Source: RGIG3513 sp045658985
GTDB taxonomy: Bacteria; Bacillota; Clostridia; Oscillospirales; Butyricicoccaceae
Direction of reading: 5' to 3'
Length of the DNA stretch: 64,000 nt
NCBI GenBank assembly: GCA_045658985.1
Contig: JAZOWC010000057.1
Coordinates: 1-64,000 of the forward strand
In this document: positions 26,429-35,745 of the stretch, one piece after another
Layout of the letters: every line of letters begins with the position of its first letter
How positions within the stretch are numbered: position 1 is the stretch's first letter
Made by a program: the position numbers and the translations under genes
The notes under the pieces: model-generated
The model's input: the letters and a program-made list of their open reading frames with translations, nothing else
Database searches by the model: none
Told to the model about the DNA's origin: nothing

Positions 26429-27749
26429 GCCTGTAGTTGCCATAGTTGGCAGACCCAACGTGGGAAAATCCCTTTTATTTAACCGTATTACCGAAAAACG
26501 CCATTCCATAGTAGAGGATACTCCCGGTGTTACCCGTGACCGAATTTACGGCGATGCCGAATGGCGCGGCCGCTCTTTTACCGTCATTGATACCGGCGGT
26601 ATCGAGCCCCATACCGAAAACGAAATACTCAGATTTATGCGTGAGCAGGCTCTGATTGCCATAGACCATGCAGACGTTGTTGTGCTGGTTGTTGATATTC
26701 GTGTAGGTCTTACTGCTGCAGACGAAGACGTTGCAACCATGCTCAAAAAGGCAAAGAAGCCCGTGGTAGTCGCAGTCAACAAGATGGACTCGCCCGGAGA
26801 GCCTCCCGCAGAGTTCTATGAGTTCTACAATCTCGGCCTCGGCACTCCCGTGGGTGTATCCGCAATGCACGGCAGCGGCACGGGAGATCTGCTTGACGAA
26901 TGTTTTGCATATTTCCCCGAGGAGACCGAAGCAGATACAGATGAGCAGGCACCCATCAAGGTTGCCGTCATAGGCAAACCCAACGCGGGCAAAAGCTCTC
27001 TCATTAACTATGTCACCGGTGAGCAGCGCGTTATCGTCAGCCCCATGGCGGGAACTACCCGTGACGCCATTGACTCTATAGTCGAGCGGGGAGAGGATAA
27101 ATTCCTCTTTATCGATACCGCCGGCATACGCAGACAGTCCAAGGTCGACAAGCCTATCGAGAAGTTCTCGGTCATGCGCGCACAGATGTCCATCGAACGC
27201 AGTGACGTATGTATCATTATGATCGATGCGGTGGACGGTGTTACCGAGCAGGATACCAAAATAGCAGGCTATGCACATGATAACGGCAAGGCAGCCATTA
27301 TTGCTATCAACAAATGGGATCTCATTGAAAAAGAAACCGGCACTCAGGCCGAGTACGAAAAACGCGTACGTCAGCAGCTGGCATATATGCCCTATGCTCC
27401 CGTGGTTTTCATATCTGCCAAGACCGGTCAGAGAGTCAATGACTTGTACGCACTCATCAAGACCGTCTATGCAAACAGCTGTATGAGAATCACCACGGGC
27501 GCACTCAACTCCATTCTTTCTGATGCAACCGCCCGCGTACAGCCTCCCACGGACAAGGGCAAGCGCCTCAAAGTATTCTATATCACACAGGCATCCGTGC
27601 AGCCTCCCACGTTCGTGTGCTTCTGCAACGATGCCACATTGTTCCATTTCTCCTATCAGAGATATCTGGAGAACAAGATCCGTGAGACATACGTGCTCAG
27701 CGGTACACCTATCAGAATGGTTATCCGCCAGCGCGGTGAGGATATATAA
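26421..27749 (+). CDS. der: ribosome-associated GTPase Der (EngA)
   Basis: 442 residues with two tandem GTPase domains: GRPNVGKSLLFNRI near residue 8 and GKPNAGKSSLINYV near residue 183. The matching NKMD and NKWD specificity motifs are present, as is a C-terminal KH-like domain. Needed for 50S subunit maturation. ATG 26421 lies within the end of the DUF512 gene. Confidence 0.98.
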   Translation: MDKPVVAIVGRPNVGKSLLFNRITEKRHSIVEDTPGVTRDRIYGDAEWRGRSFTVIDTGGIEPHTENEILRFMREQALIAIDHADVVVLVVDIRVGLTAADEDVATMLKKAKKPVVVAVNKMDSPGEPPAEFYEFYNLGLGTPVGVSAMHGSGTGDLLDECFAYFPEETEADTDEQAPIKVAVIGKPNAGKSSLINYVTGEQRVIVSPMAGTTRDAIDSIVERGEDKFLFIDTAGIRRQSKVDKPIEKFSVMRAQMSIERSDVCIIMIDAVDGVTEQDTKIAGYAHDNGKAAIIAINKWDLIEKETGTQAEYEKRVRQQLAYMPYAPVVFISAKTGQRVNDLYALIKTVYANSCMRITTGALNSILSDATARVQPPTDKGKRLKVFYITQASVQPPTFVCFCNDATLFHFSYQRYLENKIRETYVLSGTPIRMVIRQRGEDI

Positions 27750-27752
27750 GTT

Positions 27753-28358
27753 ATGGTAGTCAGACTTCTTGTTTCTTTGGTCATTGGTTATCTTTTCGGT
27801 TCGGTCAGCGGATCTATTGTGACCTCAAAACTGTTCTTTAAGTCCGACATCAGACAGCACGGAAGCGGAAATGCGGGTATGACAAACTCGCTGAGAGTTT
27901 ATGGTGTGGGTGCGGCAGTATCGACCACCCTGATCGATGCCCTCAAGTCTGTTGCAGCAATGGTTATCGCAGGGCAGATTGGCGGAGCGGATGCCATGAT
28001 CGCAGCAGGTGCAGGAGTTATGCTTGGCCACGCATATCCTCTGTATTTTGGTTTCAGAGGCGGCAAATGCGTTGTCTGCATTGCTGTCGTCGGCTCGTTT
28101 ATCAGCTGGCAGACAGTCCTCATCGCCATAGCTATGTTTGCGATAATTGTTTTTACCACAAAGATCGTATCCGCATCCTCCTGCGGTGCTATGCTCACGG
28201 CTATGCTTGCCGCTGTGATTCTTGGAGTTGAGACCAAGCAGCTGATCTTTATAATCGCGGCTTGCTCGTTTGTTATATTCCTTCACAGAGGTAATATAAA
28301 GCGTATAATCAACGGTACAGAAAAGAAAATCAAGCCCAAAGGAGGTCAGCAAAAATGA
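27753..28358 (+). CDS. plsY: acyl-phosphate:glycerol-3-phosphate acyltransferase PlsY
   Basis: 201 residues, five or so membrane segments. Motif GYLFGSVSGSIVTSKL at the N-terminus and DIRQHGSGNAGMTNSLRVYG match PlsY, as does HAYPLYFGFRGGKCV. Transfers the acyl group from acyl-phosphate to glycerol-3-P, the first step of phospholipid synthesis, and sits directly before gpsA, which makes that substrate. Overlaps gpsA by 4 bases. Confidence 0.95.
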   Translation: MVVRLLVSLVIGYLFGSVSGSIVTSKLFFKSDIRQHGSGNAGMTNSLRVYGVGAAVSTTLIDALKSVAAMVIAGQIGGADAMIAAGAGVMLGHAYPLYFGFRGGKCVVCIAVVGSFISWQTVLIAIAMFAIIVFTTKIVSASSCGAMLTAMLAAVILGVETKQLIFIIAACSFVIFLHRGNIKRIINGTEKKIKPKGGQQK

Positions 28359-29359
28359 AGGTAGCGGTTATAGGCAGCGGCGGCTGGGGAATTGCTGCGG
28401 CAAAGCTGCTTTGCGAGAACGGTCACGATGTAACCCTGTGGAGCTTTCTCGAAGAAGAGGCACAACTGCTCAGAACACAGCGTGCCAACGAGAAGCTTCT
28501 TCGCGGTATCGTATTGCCCGAAAAAATCGAGATAACCACCGACCTCAGATGCGCCGAGGGCAGGGATCTTATAGTTATGGTAACTCCTTCTTTCGGTATA
28601 AGAAGTACGGCACGCAATATCAAACAGTACATAAACAGCGCCAAAGCCGTTGTTCTGCTTACAAAAGGCTTTGATGCAGAGGCGAATTACTGCCTGCTCA
28701 GCGATACGCTGGAGTCGGAGATCAAAGACGTACCCGTGGTCGCTCTCACCGGCCCCTCTCACGCGGAGGAGGTAGCAAGACGCATTCCTACAGCCGTGCT
28801 TGCCGCATCCAAGGATAAAGCTGCCGCCGAGATCGTGCAGAATACTTTTATGAATGACTATTTCAGGGTCTATACCTCTCCCGACATAGTCAGTGCCGAA
28901 CTGGGCGGAGCAATGAAGAATATCATGGCTCTCGCGGTCGGCATCAGTGACGGAGCAGGCTTCGGCGACAATACAAAAGCTATGATTATGACCCGCGGAA
29001 TATCAGAAATGTCCCGTTTGGGTGTCGCTCTTGGTGGCAAGGCATATACCTTTGCAGGCCTTTCGGGAGTAGGTGATTTGATAGTTACCTGCGTATCCGA
29101 ACACTCGAGAAACCGTAGGGCAGGTCTGCTTATAGGCAAAGGTGTTTCCCCCGAGGATGCACTCAAGCAGGTTGGCGCTGTTGTAGAGGGTTACTATGCT
29201 ACCAAGGCCGTTCACGAGCTTGTTATGGGTATGGATATCGATCTTCCCATATGCAGCGGTATGTACAGCCTGCTTTATGAACACAAATCTCTCGGCGAAG
29301 TGTTCAGGGACCTTATCGGCAGAGACAAACGCGCGGAAAGTGAACTGGATATCTGGTAA
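28355..29359 (+). CDS. gpsA: NAD(P)H-dependent glycerol-3-phosphate dehydrogenase
   Basis: 334 residues. N-terminal Rossmann motif GSGGWGIAAAKLL; ALTGPSHAEEVARR and the catalytic-lysine region AELGGAMKNIMALAVGISDG are characteristic of GpsA. Reduces dihydroxyacetone-P to sn-glycerol-3-P, feeding PlsY. Preceded by AAAGGAGG inside plsY and followed by a strong terminator, so it ends the operon. Confidence 0.97.
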   Translation: MKVAVIGSGGWGIAAAKLLCENGHDVTLWSFLEEEAQLLRTQRANEKLLRGIVLPEKIEITTDLRCAEGRDLIVMVTPSFGIRSTARNIKQYINSAKAVVLLTKGFDAEANYCLLSDTLESEIKDVPVVALTGPSHAEEVARRIPTAVLAASKDKAAAEIVQNTFMNDYFRVYTSPDIVSAELGGAMKNIMALAVGISDGAGFGDNTKAMIMTRGISEMSRLGVALGGKAYTFAGLSGVGDLIVTCVSEHSRNRRAGLLIGKGVSPEDALKQVGAVVEGYYATKAVHELVMGMDIDLPICSGMYSLLYEHKSLGEVFRDLIGRDKRAESELDIW

Positions 29360-29379
29360 ATATATTTTCATATAGTATC

Positions 29380-29406
29380 AAAGACCGCTTTTTGCGGTCT
29401 TTTTTT
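29380..29406 (+). terminator. terminator after gpsA
   Basis: Stem AAAGACCGC / GCGGTCTTT, 5-T loop, followed by further T to 29406. Confidence 0.9.
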
Positions 29407-29482
29407 CTGTATAAAAATCCCTTGTATATATTCCTCTTAACAAGAAAATATAAGTATAAAGTAAAAAGTGGGAGGAATAACA

Positions 29483-30775
29483 GTGAAAAAAATTATAGTA
29501 TTTATACTTGCGGGCTGCATCATATCGGCATCTTTTTATGCTTTGGGAGCTGATGACACAGCTTCGGTGGCCGCATTTGCCAAAAGCGAAAAGCAAGGGG
29601 GAGTTATAGTTTTTGACGTCGCGGATTTTACGGTCAGCGCGAAGTCCGGAAACTGCCTTGATGCAATACAGATTACAAGTATTCCCGAAAGGGGCAGACT
29701 GGCTGTGGGTGATAGTGGCGTGACCGCAGGTGATATCGTAGATATTGATGATTTATCGCGCATGACATTCTCGTCTACCGATTCAGCGGATTTGTTCGAA
29801 ACAATGACGTTCAGACCCGTGTTTTCAAAAACAGGCACATCTGCAGATGATGTCAGAGTAACGTTATCACTGAGCAACAAGCCCAACAATACTCCTGTTG
29901 CCGTTAATGCTGAATACAAGACCTATACCGACATCAGGCTGTGCGGGACTCTCAAATCGGTGGATACAGATGGAGATGAATGCACTTATGAGATAACCAA
30001 CAGCCCCAAAAAGGGTGATATTACTCTCGATGGCGCCGAGTTCGTATATGTGCCCAAGCAGGGCAAGAGCGGAAGAGACAGCTTTGAGTTCAAAGTAACC
30101 GACTCACGCGGCAATACGTCCGGTTCGGCAAAGGTTAGCATACTGATATGCAAACCTGCGTCCAAAGAAAGCTTTTCGTACAGTGATATGCTGGACAGCC
30201 ACGCCCACTATGCAGCACTCTGCCTGAGAGAAGAAGGTATAATGGTAGGGGAGACATTTGGTGAGGAGAACTTTTTTTATCCCGATGAGACGGTCAGCAG
30301 AGCGCAGTTTGTGGCGCTGATATCATCCGTAGCAGAACTTGCGCTTCCAACTGTATCGGTAGGCACGGGACTCAAGGACAATGAAGCAATACCTGTATGG
30401 GCCAGACCGTACGTGGCTGCGGCCATTAATTGCGGAGTGATCAGCGGTGAGACCTGTGATGACGGCAACAAGGTGTTCAGAGCCAATGACCCCATCACCC
30501 GCGCAGAAGCGGCATCTATCATGGACAAAGCCATGAAACTGGCATCGGACGGCAGAAAAATGACCTTTGACGATACGGATAACGTTCCTGCGTGGGCGGA
30601 GCAATCAATTGTCAATACAACGGCAGCGGGAATATTATCGGTGTTTGATGATAACACTGTGCGTGCGTCGGAATATGTAACCAGAGAGGATGCGGCAATT
30701 ATGCTGCACAAGGCGGTGTGTCATGTTCAGAAAAAGACCAAGGAAACCGGCCTTTTAGCAGGCTTGTTTGACTAA
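29483..30775 (+). CDS. secreted SLH-domain surface protein
   Basis: 430 residues. An N-terminal export signal is present (MKKIIVFILAGC and further hydrophobics to about residue 23); the early LAGC could be read as a lipobox but is unusually close to the start. Next is a beta-rich region, then an Ig/cadherin-like repeat (VDTDGDECTYEITNSP to SFEFKVTDSRGNTSG, residues about 150-220). Three S-layer-homology repeats close the protein (about 230-285, 295-350, 355-410). SLH repeats normally bind secondary wall polymers. GTG 29483 follows GGGAGGA. Single-gene unit between two terminators. Confidence 0.85.
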   Translation: MKKIIVFILAGCIISASFYALGADDTASVAAFAKSEKQGGVIVFDVADFTVSAKSGNCLDAIQITSIPERGRLAVGDSGVTAGDIVDIDDLSRMTFSSTDSADLFETMTFRPVFSKTGTSADDVRVTLSLSNKPNNTPVAVNAEYKTYTDIRLCGTLKSVDTDGDECTYEITNSPKKGDITLDGAEFVYVPKQGKSGRDSFEFKVTDSRGNTSGSAKVSILICKPASKESFSYSDMLDSHAHYAALCLREEGIMVGETFGEENFFYPDETVSRAQFVALISSVAELALPTVSVGTGLKDNEAIPVWARPYVAAAINCGVISGETCDDGNKVFRANDPITRAEAASIMDKAMKLASDGRKMTFDDTDNVPAWAEQSIVNTTAAGILSVFDDNTVRASEYVTREDAAIMLHKAVCHVQKKTKETGLLAGLFD

Positions 30776-30776
30776 C

Positions 30777-30806
30777 AAAAGAGCGTGCAAAGTGCACGCT
30801 CTTTTT
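30777..30806 (+). terminator. terminator after the SLH protein gene
   Basis: Perfect 13-base stem around AAAAGAGCGTGCA / TGCACGCTCTTTT with 3-base loop and following T. Confidence 0.9.
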
Positions 30807-30835
30807 GTAAAATTGTAAATTATTTATACTTTTGT

Positions 30836-30864
30836 TTGACATTGTATAGATATTATTATACAAT
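30836..30864 (+). promoter_or_regulatory. promoter of the chorismate mutase-like gene
   Basis: TTGACA (30836-30841), 17-base spacer, TACAAT (30859-30864); predicted start near 30871, just before TAGGAGG at 30875-30881. Confidence 0.85.
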
Positions 30865-30889
30865 TAATGTGGTTTAGGAGGCGATTTCG

Positions 30890-31753
30890 GTGAATCAAAT
30901 CAATCTTTATAAAAAAATAATAGATAACTGTGACGAGGCTTTGCGTGAGGCTTTTGTTCACAGAATGAATATTGCGGAGAATCTGGCGAGCGCAAAGATA
31001 CAGAGCGGTATGCAGATATCCAATGTCCAGAAGGATGAGGAGAACGTGCAGCGCGTTACTTTTGGTGTTCCCAGAGATATCAAGCCTATGGCGGTCTCTC
31101 TTTGGAGATCGCTCTCCCGTATGAATCGCGGCAGACAGTATGCCTACTTTATCCGTAATACCGAGTGCCGGCTGAGCTATGACGGATTTATGGTTGACGC
31201 TTTGCCTGACAGTACGGTAATTTGTTCTTCGGATATTGCCCGTGATGTTTCTTCCAGATTCGGCCTTGTTGCCGAGGGATGTGCATCCATGAGAGAGGCT
31301 GTTTCCAGACTCGCCGAGGGTACATATGCTATGGCTGCGGTCAAAACTAACGGTTTCTACGATACAGCATGGCTGTACAGCATGATCCTCGACAAAGATA
31401 TTTTTATCAACAGATTTGAGTTTTTGGATGACGGCAGCATGATCGCACTGCTGTCCAACAAGCTCGTCAATTCTCCCGACAATACAATTATCACCGTTGC
31501 ATTCTCTATTGTGATGAACCAGCCGGGTGATATTGCACAGAAAGTATCGATTTTTTCTGAAGCAGGGATGAACATAGAATACCTTGCCGTAAAAACTCAG
31601 GACATTGACGATGACGATCGAAGAAACATCAACATTGTTTTCTGTGAGCTCTCCGGCGGCGGTCTTACATCGGTCAATTCCAGAGCGGCGTTTATGCAGC
31701 TGGAGAACGAATGTACAATTTTCCGTATTCTCGGCAGCAGAAAGAGCGTGTAA
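30890..31753 (+). CDS. degenerate chorismate mutase / prephenate dehydratase-like protein with ACT domain
   Basis: 287 residues. Residues about 5-55 resemble the AroQ chorismate mutase helix pattern (YKKIIDNCDEALREAF, HRMNIAENLASAKIQSG), and residues about 205-280 form an ACT-like regulatory domain (MNQPGDIAQKVSIFSEAGMNIEY). The middle occupies the place of prephenate dehydratase but I cannot find its conserved TRF catalytic motif. So the layout is that of a PheA-type P-protein, with catalytic motifs degenerate. It may be a regulator or an inactive paralogue. GTG 30890 has AGGAGG eight bases upstream, and it stands alone with its own promoter and terminator. Confidence 0.6.
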   Translation: MNQINLYKKIIDNCDEALREAFVHRMNIAENLASAKIQSGMQISNVQKDEENVQRVTFGVPRDIKPMAVSLWRSLSRMNRGRQYAYFIRNTECRLSYDGFMVDALPDSTVICSSDIARDVSSRFGLVAEGCASMREAVSRLAEGTYAMAAVKTNGFYDTAWLYSMILDKDIFINRFEFLDDGSMIALLSNKLVNSPDNTIITVAFSIVMNQPGDIAQKVSIFSEAGMNIEYLAVKTQDIDDDDRRNINIVFCELSGGGLTSVNSRAAFMQLENECTIFRILGSRKSV

Positions 31754-31765
31754 AAACCGAATATT

Positions 31766-31795
31766 AAAAGACGCAGACAACAGTCTGCTTCTTTT
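31766..31795. terminator. bidirectional terminator between converging genes
   Basis: Stem AAAAGACGCAGAC / GTCTGCTTCTTTT with one mismatch and a 4-base loop; T-runs in both directions. Confidence 0.7.
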
Positions 31796-31808
31796 GTAAT
31801 TTAAAGGG

Positions 31809-33083
31809 TTATTTTTCGAGGAGTTTCTCTACTGCAGCAAGCTTGGTGCATATACAGAATACTTCCATAGCGGCACGGAGCTCCTCAACAGGGGGGAGTG
31901 AGGGCGCGATACGGATGTTCTTGTCTTCGGGATCGATGCCGTAGGGATAAGTAGCACCTGCATTGGTAAGAATCACGCCGGCGTCGGCACAGAGCTTGTG
32001 TATGCGCTTTGCACAGCCGGGGAGCGCATCAAAGCTGATAAAATATCCGCCCTTGGGGGCCAGCCAGCTTGCAACACCTGTATCACCAAGCTCGCGCGTA
32101 AGCATATCGTTAACCGTGTCAAACTTGGGCCTCATCAGCTCGGCATGCTTCCTCATAAGTGCGTCGACTGCTTCTGCATTGGGCAAAAAACGGCTGTGGC
32201 GCAGCTGATTGATCTTGTCGGGACCGATTCCCTGAACGGTCATGATCTTCTTGCACCATTCAACGTTGGTGTCCGAACATGCCATTGCGGCTACACCCGC
32301 GCCGGGGTAGGTAATCTTGGATGTGGATGTGTATATGAGAACTCTGTCGGGATTGCCTGCCTGAGCGCACTCATTATATATGTTAAGCAGCGCGGGGCGC
32401 TCATCTGTCAGATGGTGCACGACATATGCGTTGTCCCAGAATATACGGAAATCCTCTGCACCGGTCTTCATATGGGCGAGACGGCGCACACAGTCATCAG
32501 AGTAGACATATCCCTGAGGGTTGGAGTACTTGGGTACACACCATATGCCTTTGACAGCTTTGTCTGCGGCGAGAGTCTCGACCACGTCCATATCGGGACC
32601 GTCTTCGGTCATAGGCACTGGAATCATTTCTATGCCGAGCTGTTGACATATGGAGAAGTGACGGTCGTAGCCGGGGACAGGGCAGAGCCACTTGACCTTT
32701 TCTTCCTGAATCCAGGGGCGTTTGCTTTCGGGTGCGCCGAACACCCAAAGTCTCATAATTGTGTCGTACATCATTGTGAGACTGGAGTTGCCGCCTGCGA
32801 TTACGTTGCCGACGGGGACTTCCAGAATCTCGGCAAACAGCTCGCGGCTTTCGATGATACCGGTCAGGATACCGTAGTTTCTGGTATCTGTCTCTCGGGA
32901 TATTGCCTGCTCGTTGGTCGACAGAACGGTAAGCATAGGCTCTACAATATCAAGCTGAGCGGCGCTGGGTTTGCCTCTGGACATGTCAAGCCTGAGGCCT
33001 TTACTGCAGCAGGCGTTATACTGCTCTTTGAGCTGCGCGTAAAGTGAGTTAAGTTCGGATTTTGATGCGTTTACAAGGTTCAT
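31809..33083 (-). CDS. PLP-dependent class I aminotransferase (Asp aminotransferase-like)
   Basis: 424 residues. LDMSRGKPSAAQLD near the N-terminus, the aspartate-tyrosine region IFWDNAYVVHHL and the PLP-lysine in YTSTSKITYPGAGVA match the subgroup of class I aminotransferases sometimes called type Ic aspartate aminotransferases. The closing RIAPSLPP includes the carboxylate-binding arginine. Donor and acceptor not proven. Starts 4 bases inside the preceding coaW gene, so the two are coupled. Confidence 0.85.
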   Translation of the reverse strand: MNLVNASKSELNSLYAQLKEQYNACCSKGLRLDMSRGKPSAAQLDIVEPMLTVLSTNEQAISRETDTRNYGILTGIIESRELFAEILEVPVGNVIAGGNSSLTMMYDTIMRLWVFGAPESKRPWIQEEKVKWLCPVPGYDRHFSICQQLGIEMIPVPMTEDGPDMDVVETLAADKAVKGIWCVPKYSNPQGYVYSDDCVRRLAHMKTGAEDFRIFWDNAYVVHHLTDERPALLNIYNECAQAGNPDRVLIYTSTSKITYPGAGVAAMACSDTNVEWCKKIMTVQGIGPDKINQLRHSRFLPNAEAVDALMRKHAELMRPKFDTVNDMLTRELGDTGVASWLAPKGGYFISFDALPGCAKRIHKLCADAGVILTNAGATYPYGIDPEDKNIRIAPSLPPVEELRAAMEVFCICTKLAAVEKLLEK

Positions 33084-33913
33084 TGTTTTCCTCCGTTATT
33101 TTTGCCGTATATGGCAGCGCCAATGGCGGTTGCAAAGTCTGAATTGTCAGGGATGATGAATCTGCAGCCGTACAGATCCTCAAGCTGGCGGTATGTGGGC
33201 AGGGCATTTTCGACTACAGACAGTCTGCCTGTAAGAATAATATCCGTTGCGCCCTGATTCTTGGCAGCAAATGCCGCAAGAATACCTATATTCTGAATGA
33301 TCAGGTTAAGAACACCTGCTGCAATGTCTTCGTGAGAGGCGACGTCGCTGGATTTGCCGAAGTTGGATGCAGTTATCTCGGTATTCATATTGGACAGCTT
33401 GGTCTGTGTTATATCACCGATAGTCAGGTCAACATTGGATGTAACACCCTTGGATGCCATTTTGATGATATTATCAAAATCACGGACACCCACCAGCTTG
33501 TCGCACAGACCGATAAGTGTTCCTCCGCCTATGCCCGAGCCGCCTACGTGCCATATTTTGTCGTCTTTGACGCCGACATAGGCCGTACCGGTGCCCATGC
33601 TTACCACAACAGCATTGGTGCAGGAGGAGATAAACTTTCCGCCGAGACCGACGCACATAAATTCGTCAGCCATATAAGTAGGAATGCCAAACATTGGCTC
33701 CTTGATCAGCGAGGAACCCACACCTGTGCATATAATGGCATCTATCTGGGAGAGTGATAGGGAGTTGACGGCCATATATTTGCCAAAAGCTCCGTATGCG
33801 GAGGTAAACGGATCTCCGGCACGGACGATGTCAGGAGAGACGATTTTGCCGTCCTTGAGACCAACTATTTTGGTGGTGCTGCCGCCTATGTCGATGCCTA
33901 TAATATATCCCAT
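33080..33913 (-). CDS. coaW: type II pantothenate kinase
   Basis: 277 residues, actin/hexokinase-like ATPase fold. N-terminal phosphate loop GIDIGGSTTKIVGL, second loop VVSMGTGTAYVGV, then HVGGSGIGGGTLIGL, and the adenosine motif ILTGRLS. This is the CoaW/PanK type found in staphylococci and many Clostridia and insensitive to CoA feedback. Phosphorylates pantothenate in CoA synthesis. BadF-type activators share the fold but this order and length favour CoaW. Lies 42 bases after the TSCPD gene. Confidence 0.9.
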   Translation of the reverse strand: MGYIIGIDIGGSTTKIVGLKDGKIVSPDIVRAGDPFTSAYGAFGKYMAVNSLSLSQIDAIICTGVGSSLIKEPMFGIPTYMADEFMCVGLGGKFISSCTNAVVVSMGTGTAYVGVKDDKIWHVGGSGIGGGTLIGLCDKLVGVRDFDNIIKMASKGVTSNVDLTIGDITQTKLSNMNTEITASNFGKSSDVASHEDIAAGVLNLIIQNIGILAAFAAKNQGATDIILTGRLSVVENALPTYRQLEDLYGCRFIIPDNSDFATAIGAAIYGKNNGGKQ

Positions 33914-33955
33914 TATAACACCTCTTTACAGTATATTGTCAGCGGGGATTATTGC

Positions 33956-34204
33956 TTATACAATGGTCTTGAGTGCCTGTGCTATCTGGTCGGGGCAGGA
34001 GGTGGGTTTGAGACCGCAGGTTGTGCCTTCCATGCGCTTGATAGCATCGGATACTTCCATACCGACAAGCAGTCTGGATATACCGGCAAGATTACCGCTG
34101 CAGCCGCCCTCGATCTTTATGGCTTTGATTATGCCGTCTTCGGTGGTGATATCGTATTTTCTGGAGCATACGCCCTTGGGGTAATAAACGGTATTTTTTG
34201 TCAT
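33956..34204 (-). CDS. TSCPD-domain protein (TIGR03905-like)
   Basis: 82 residues with the diagnostic C-terminal TSCPDQIAQAL and a conserved GGCSGNLAGISRLLVGM. Cysteines (GVCS, GGCSG, TTCG, TSCPD) could bind metal. TSCPD domains also occur at the ends of B12-dependent ribonucleotide reductases; stand-alone versions have no known role. ATG 34204 follows GGAGG. Confidence 0.85.
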   Translation of the reverse strand: MTKNTVYYPKGVCSRKYDITTEDGIIKAIKIEGGCSGNLAGISRLLVGMEVSDAIKRMEGTTCGLKPTSCPDQIAQALKTIV

Positions 34205-34232
34205 AATAAACCTCCGGGATTTTCTCTATAGT

Positions 34233-34261
34233 AATCTATCACAAAATATGCATCTTGTCTA
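34233..34261 (-). promoter_or_regulatory. promoter of the TSCPD-coaW-aminotransferase genes
   Basis: Minus strand TAGACA (34261-34256), 17-base spacer, TAGATT (34238-34233). Predicted start near 34226. Confidence 0.5.
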
Positions 34262-34313
34262 TAATTAAAATACTTATTGTGGCTATATGAAGACTGATAT
34301 AGATGCAATGGCA

Positions 34314-35582
34314 TTATCTGCCGCTTTTCAGCTTGTCCCAGTATTCTTTTGCCTGAGATTCGGATTTGTTTTTGCCCGGTTCGTAGTATACGGTATCCTT
34401 GAGTATATCGGGGAGATACTGCTGAGACACATAATTCCCCGGGAAATTATGGGGATACTTGTATGTGAGCCCGTGACCGAGTTTTTGTGCGCCGCCGTAG
34501 TGTGCATCTTTGAGATGTGCGGGGATATCGCCGTAGTTGCCGCTTGTTACGTCTGCCATAGCGGCATCAATAGCCGTGACCACCGAGTTGGATTTGGGCG
34601 CCGTGGCAATAAGCAGAGCTGCCTGAGTCAGCGGCAGACGTGCTTCGGGCAGACCGAGCTGCAGAGCGCTGTCGCAGCAGGCTTTGACAATAAAAGCTGC
34701 CTGGGGATATGCAAGTCCCACGTCCTCGCTGACTGCGCATAGCATTCTGCGGCAGGCCGAGGCAATGTCTCCGCCTGCGAGTATTCGCGCCAGATAATGC
34801 ACAGCGGCATCGGGGTCGGAGCCTCGCAGAGATTTGTGGAATGCAGAGAGTATATCGTAGTGGCTGTCCCCGTCGCGGTCGTATTTGGCAGAGGATTTCT
34901 GGGTGATCAGCTTTGCGTCCTCCAGTGTCACAAATATAGAGCCGTCATCACCGATTGATGCTGCCGAAAGCAGCTCCACAGCGTTGATGGATTTGCGAAC
35001 GTCACCGCCGCAAGCCAAAGCAATATGAGCACACACGCCCTCGTCTATGGAGATTTTTGTCTTCATTCGCTTGGCACAGATGGAGAATGCTCTGCGTACC
35101 GCCTTCTGTACGTCCTCCTGTGTGACAGGTTTGAACTCAAATACCGTGGATCGGCTCAGAATGGCATTGTATACGTAAAAATACGGATTCTCCGTAGTGG
35201 ATGCTATCAGGGTGATCTTGCCGCTTTCTATAAACTCCAGCAAAGACTGCTGCTGTTTTTTGTTGAAATACTGTATCTCGTCCAGATACAGCAGGACTCC
35301 CTCGGGTGCGAGCAAGGTATCAAGTTCTCCGATGATGGACTTGATGTCTGCCGTGGATGCAGTGGTTGCGTTGAGCTTGTACAGCTTGCGATTGGTCTGC
35401 GAGGCGATTATCTGCGCAAGTGTGGTTTTGCCAACCCCTGAGGGGCCGTAGAAAATCATGTTGGGGATTTTTCCGCTCTGTACAATACGCCGGAGTATTC
35501 CGTTTTCGCCAATAAGATGTTCCTGTCCAACTACGTCGTCAAATGTCATAGGGCGGATCGAATCCGCAAGCGGCTGGTACAA
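34314..35582 (-). CDS. rarA: replication-associated recombination protein RarA (MgsA)
   Basis: 422 residues. AAA+ clamp-loader-like ATPase: Walker A GPSGVGKTTLAQI near residue 44, Walker B LYLDEIQYF, sensor STTENPYF. The C-terminal MgsA tetramerisation domain ends with HNFPGNYVSQQYLP. Acts at stalled replication forks. The likely start is TTG 35582, because GGAGGT at 35594-35589 lies six bases upstream; the earlier TTG 35600 would place this site inside the gene. Divergent from nrdR. Confidence 0.95.
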   Translation of the reverse strand: MYQPLADSIRPMTFDDVVGQEHLIGENGILRRIVQSGKIPNMIFYGPSGVGKTTLAQIIASQTNRKLYKLNATTASTADIKSIIGELDTLLAPEGVLLYLDEIQYFNKKQQQSLLEFIESGKITLIASTTENPYFYVYNAILSRSTVFEFKPVTQEDVQKAVRRAFSICAKRMKTKISIDEGVCAHIALACGGDVRKSINAVELLSAASIGDDGSIFVTLEDAKLITQKSSAKYDRDGDSHYDILSAFHKSLRGSDPDAAVHYLARILAGGDIASACRRMLCAVSEDVGLAYPQAAFIVKACCDSALQLGLPEARLPLTQAALLIATAPKSNSVVTAIDAAMADVTSGNYGDIPAHLKDAHYGGAQKLGHGLTYKYPHNFPGNYVSQQYLPDILKDTVYYEPGKNKSESQAKEYWDKLKSGR

Positions 35583-35634
35583 AAAAACACCTCCAAACAA
35601 TCAGTTTACGTGAGTACACAATTACACACTTTAT

Positions 35635-35663
35635 ATAATAATACATAAGCTCAATTTATTCAA
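35635..35663 (-). promoter_or_regulatory. promoter of rarA
   Basis: Minus strand TTGAAT (35663-35658), 17-base spacer, TATTAT (35640-35635). Confidence 0.75.
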
Positions 35664-35670
35664 CAAAAGA

Positions 35671-35699
35671 TTGCATCTTTTCTCAAAATATGGTATTAT
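35671..35699 (+). promoter_or_regulatory. promoter of nrdR
   Basis: TTGCAT (35671-35676), 17-base spacer, TATTAT (35694-35699). It lies back to back with the rarA promoter, only seven bases apart. Confidence 0.7.
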
Positions 35700-35745
35700 A
35701 CAAAAAGTATAGTCAAATATATAGCTTTTTTAGGGGGAAATGAAT

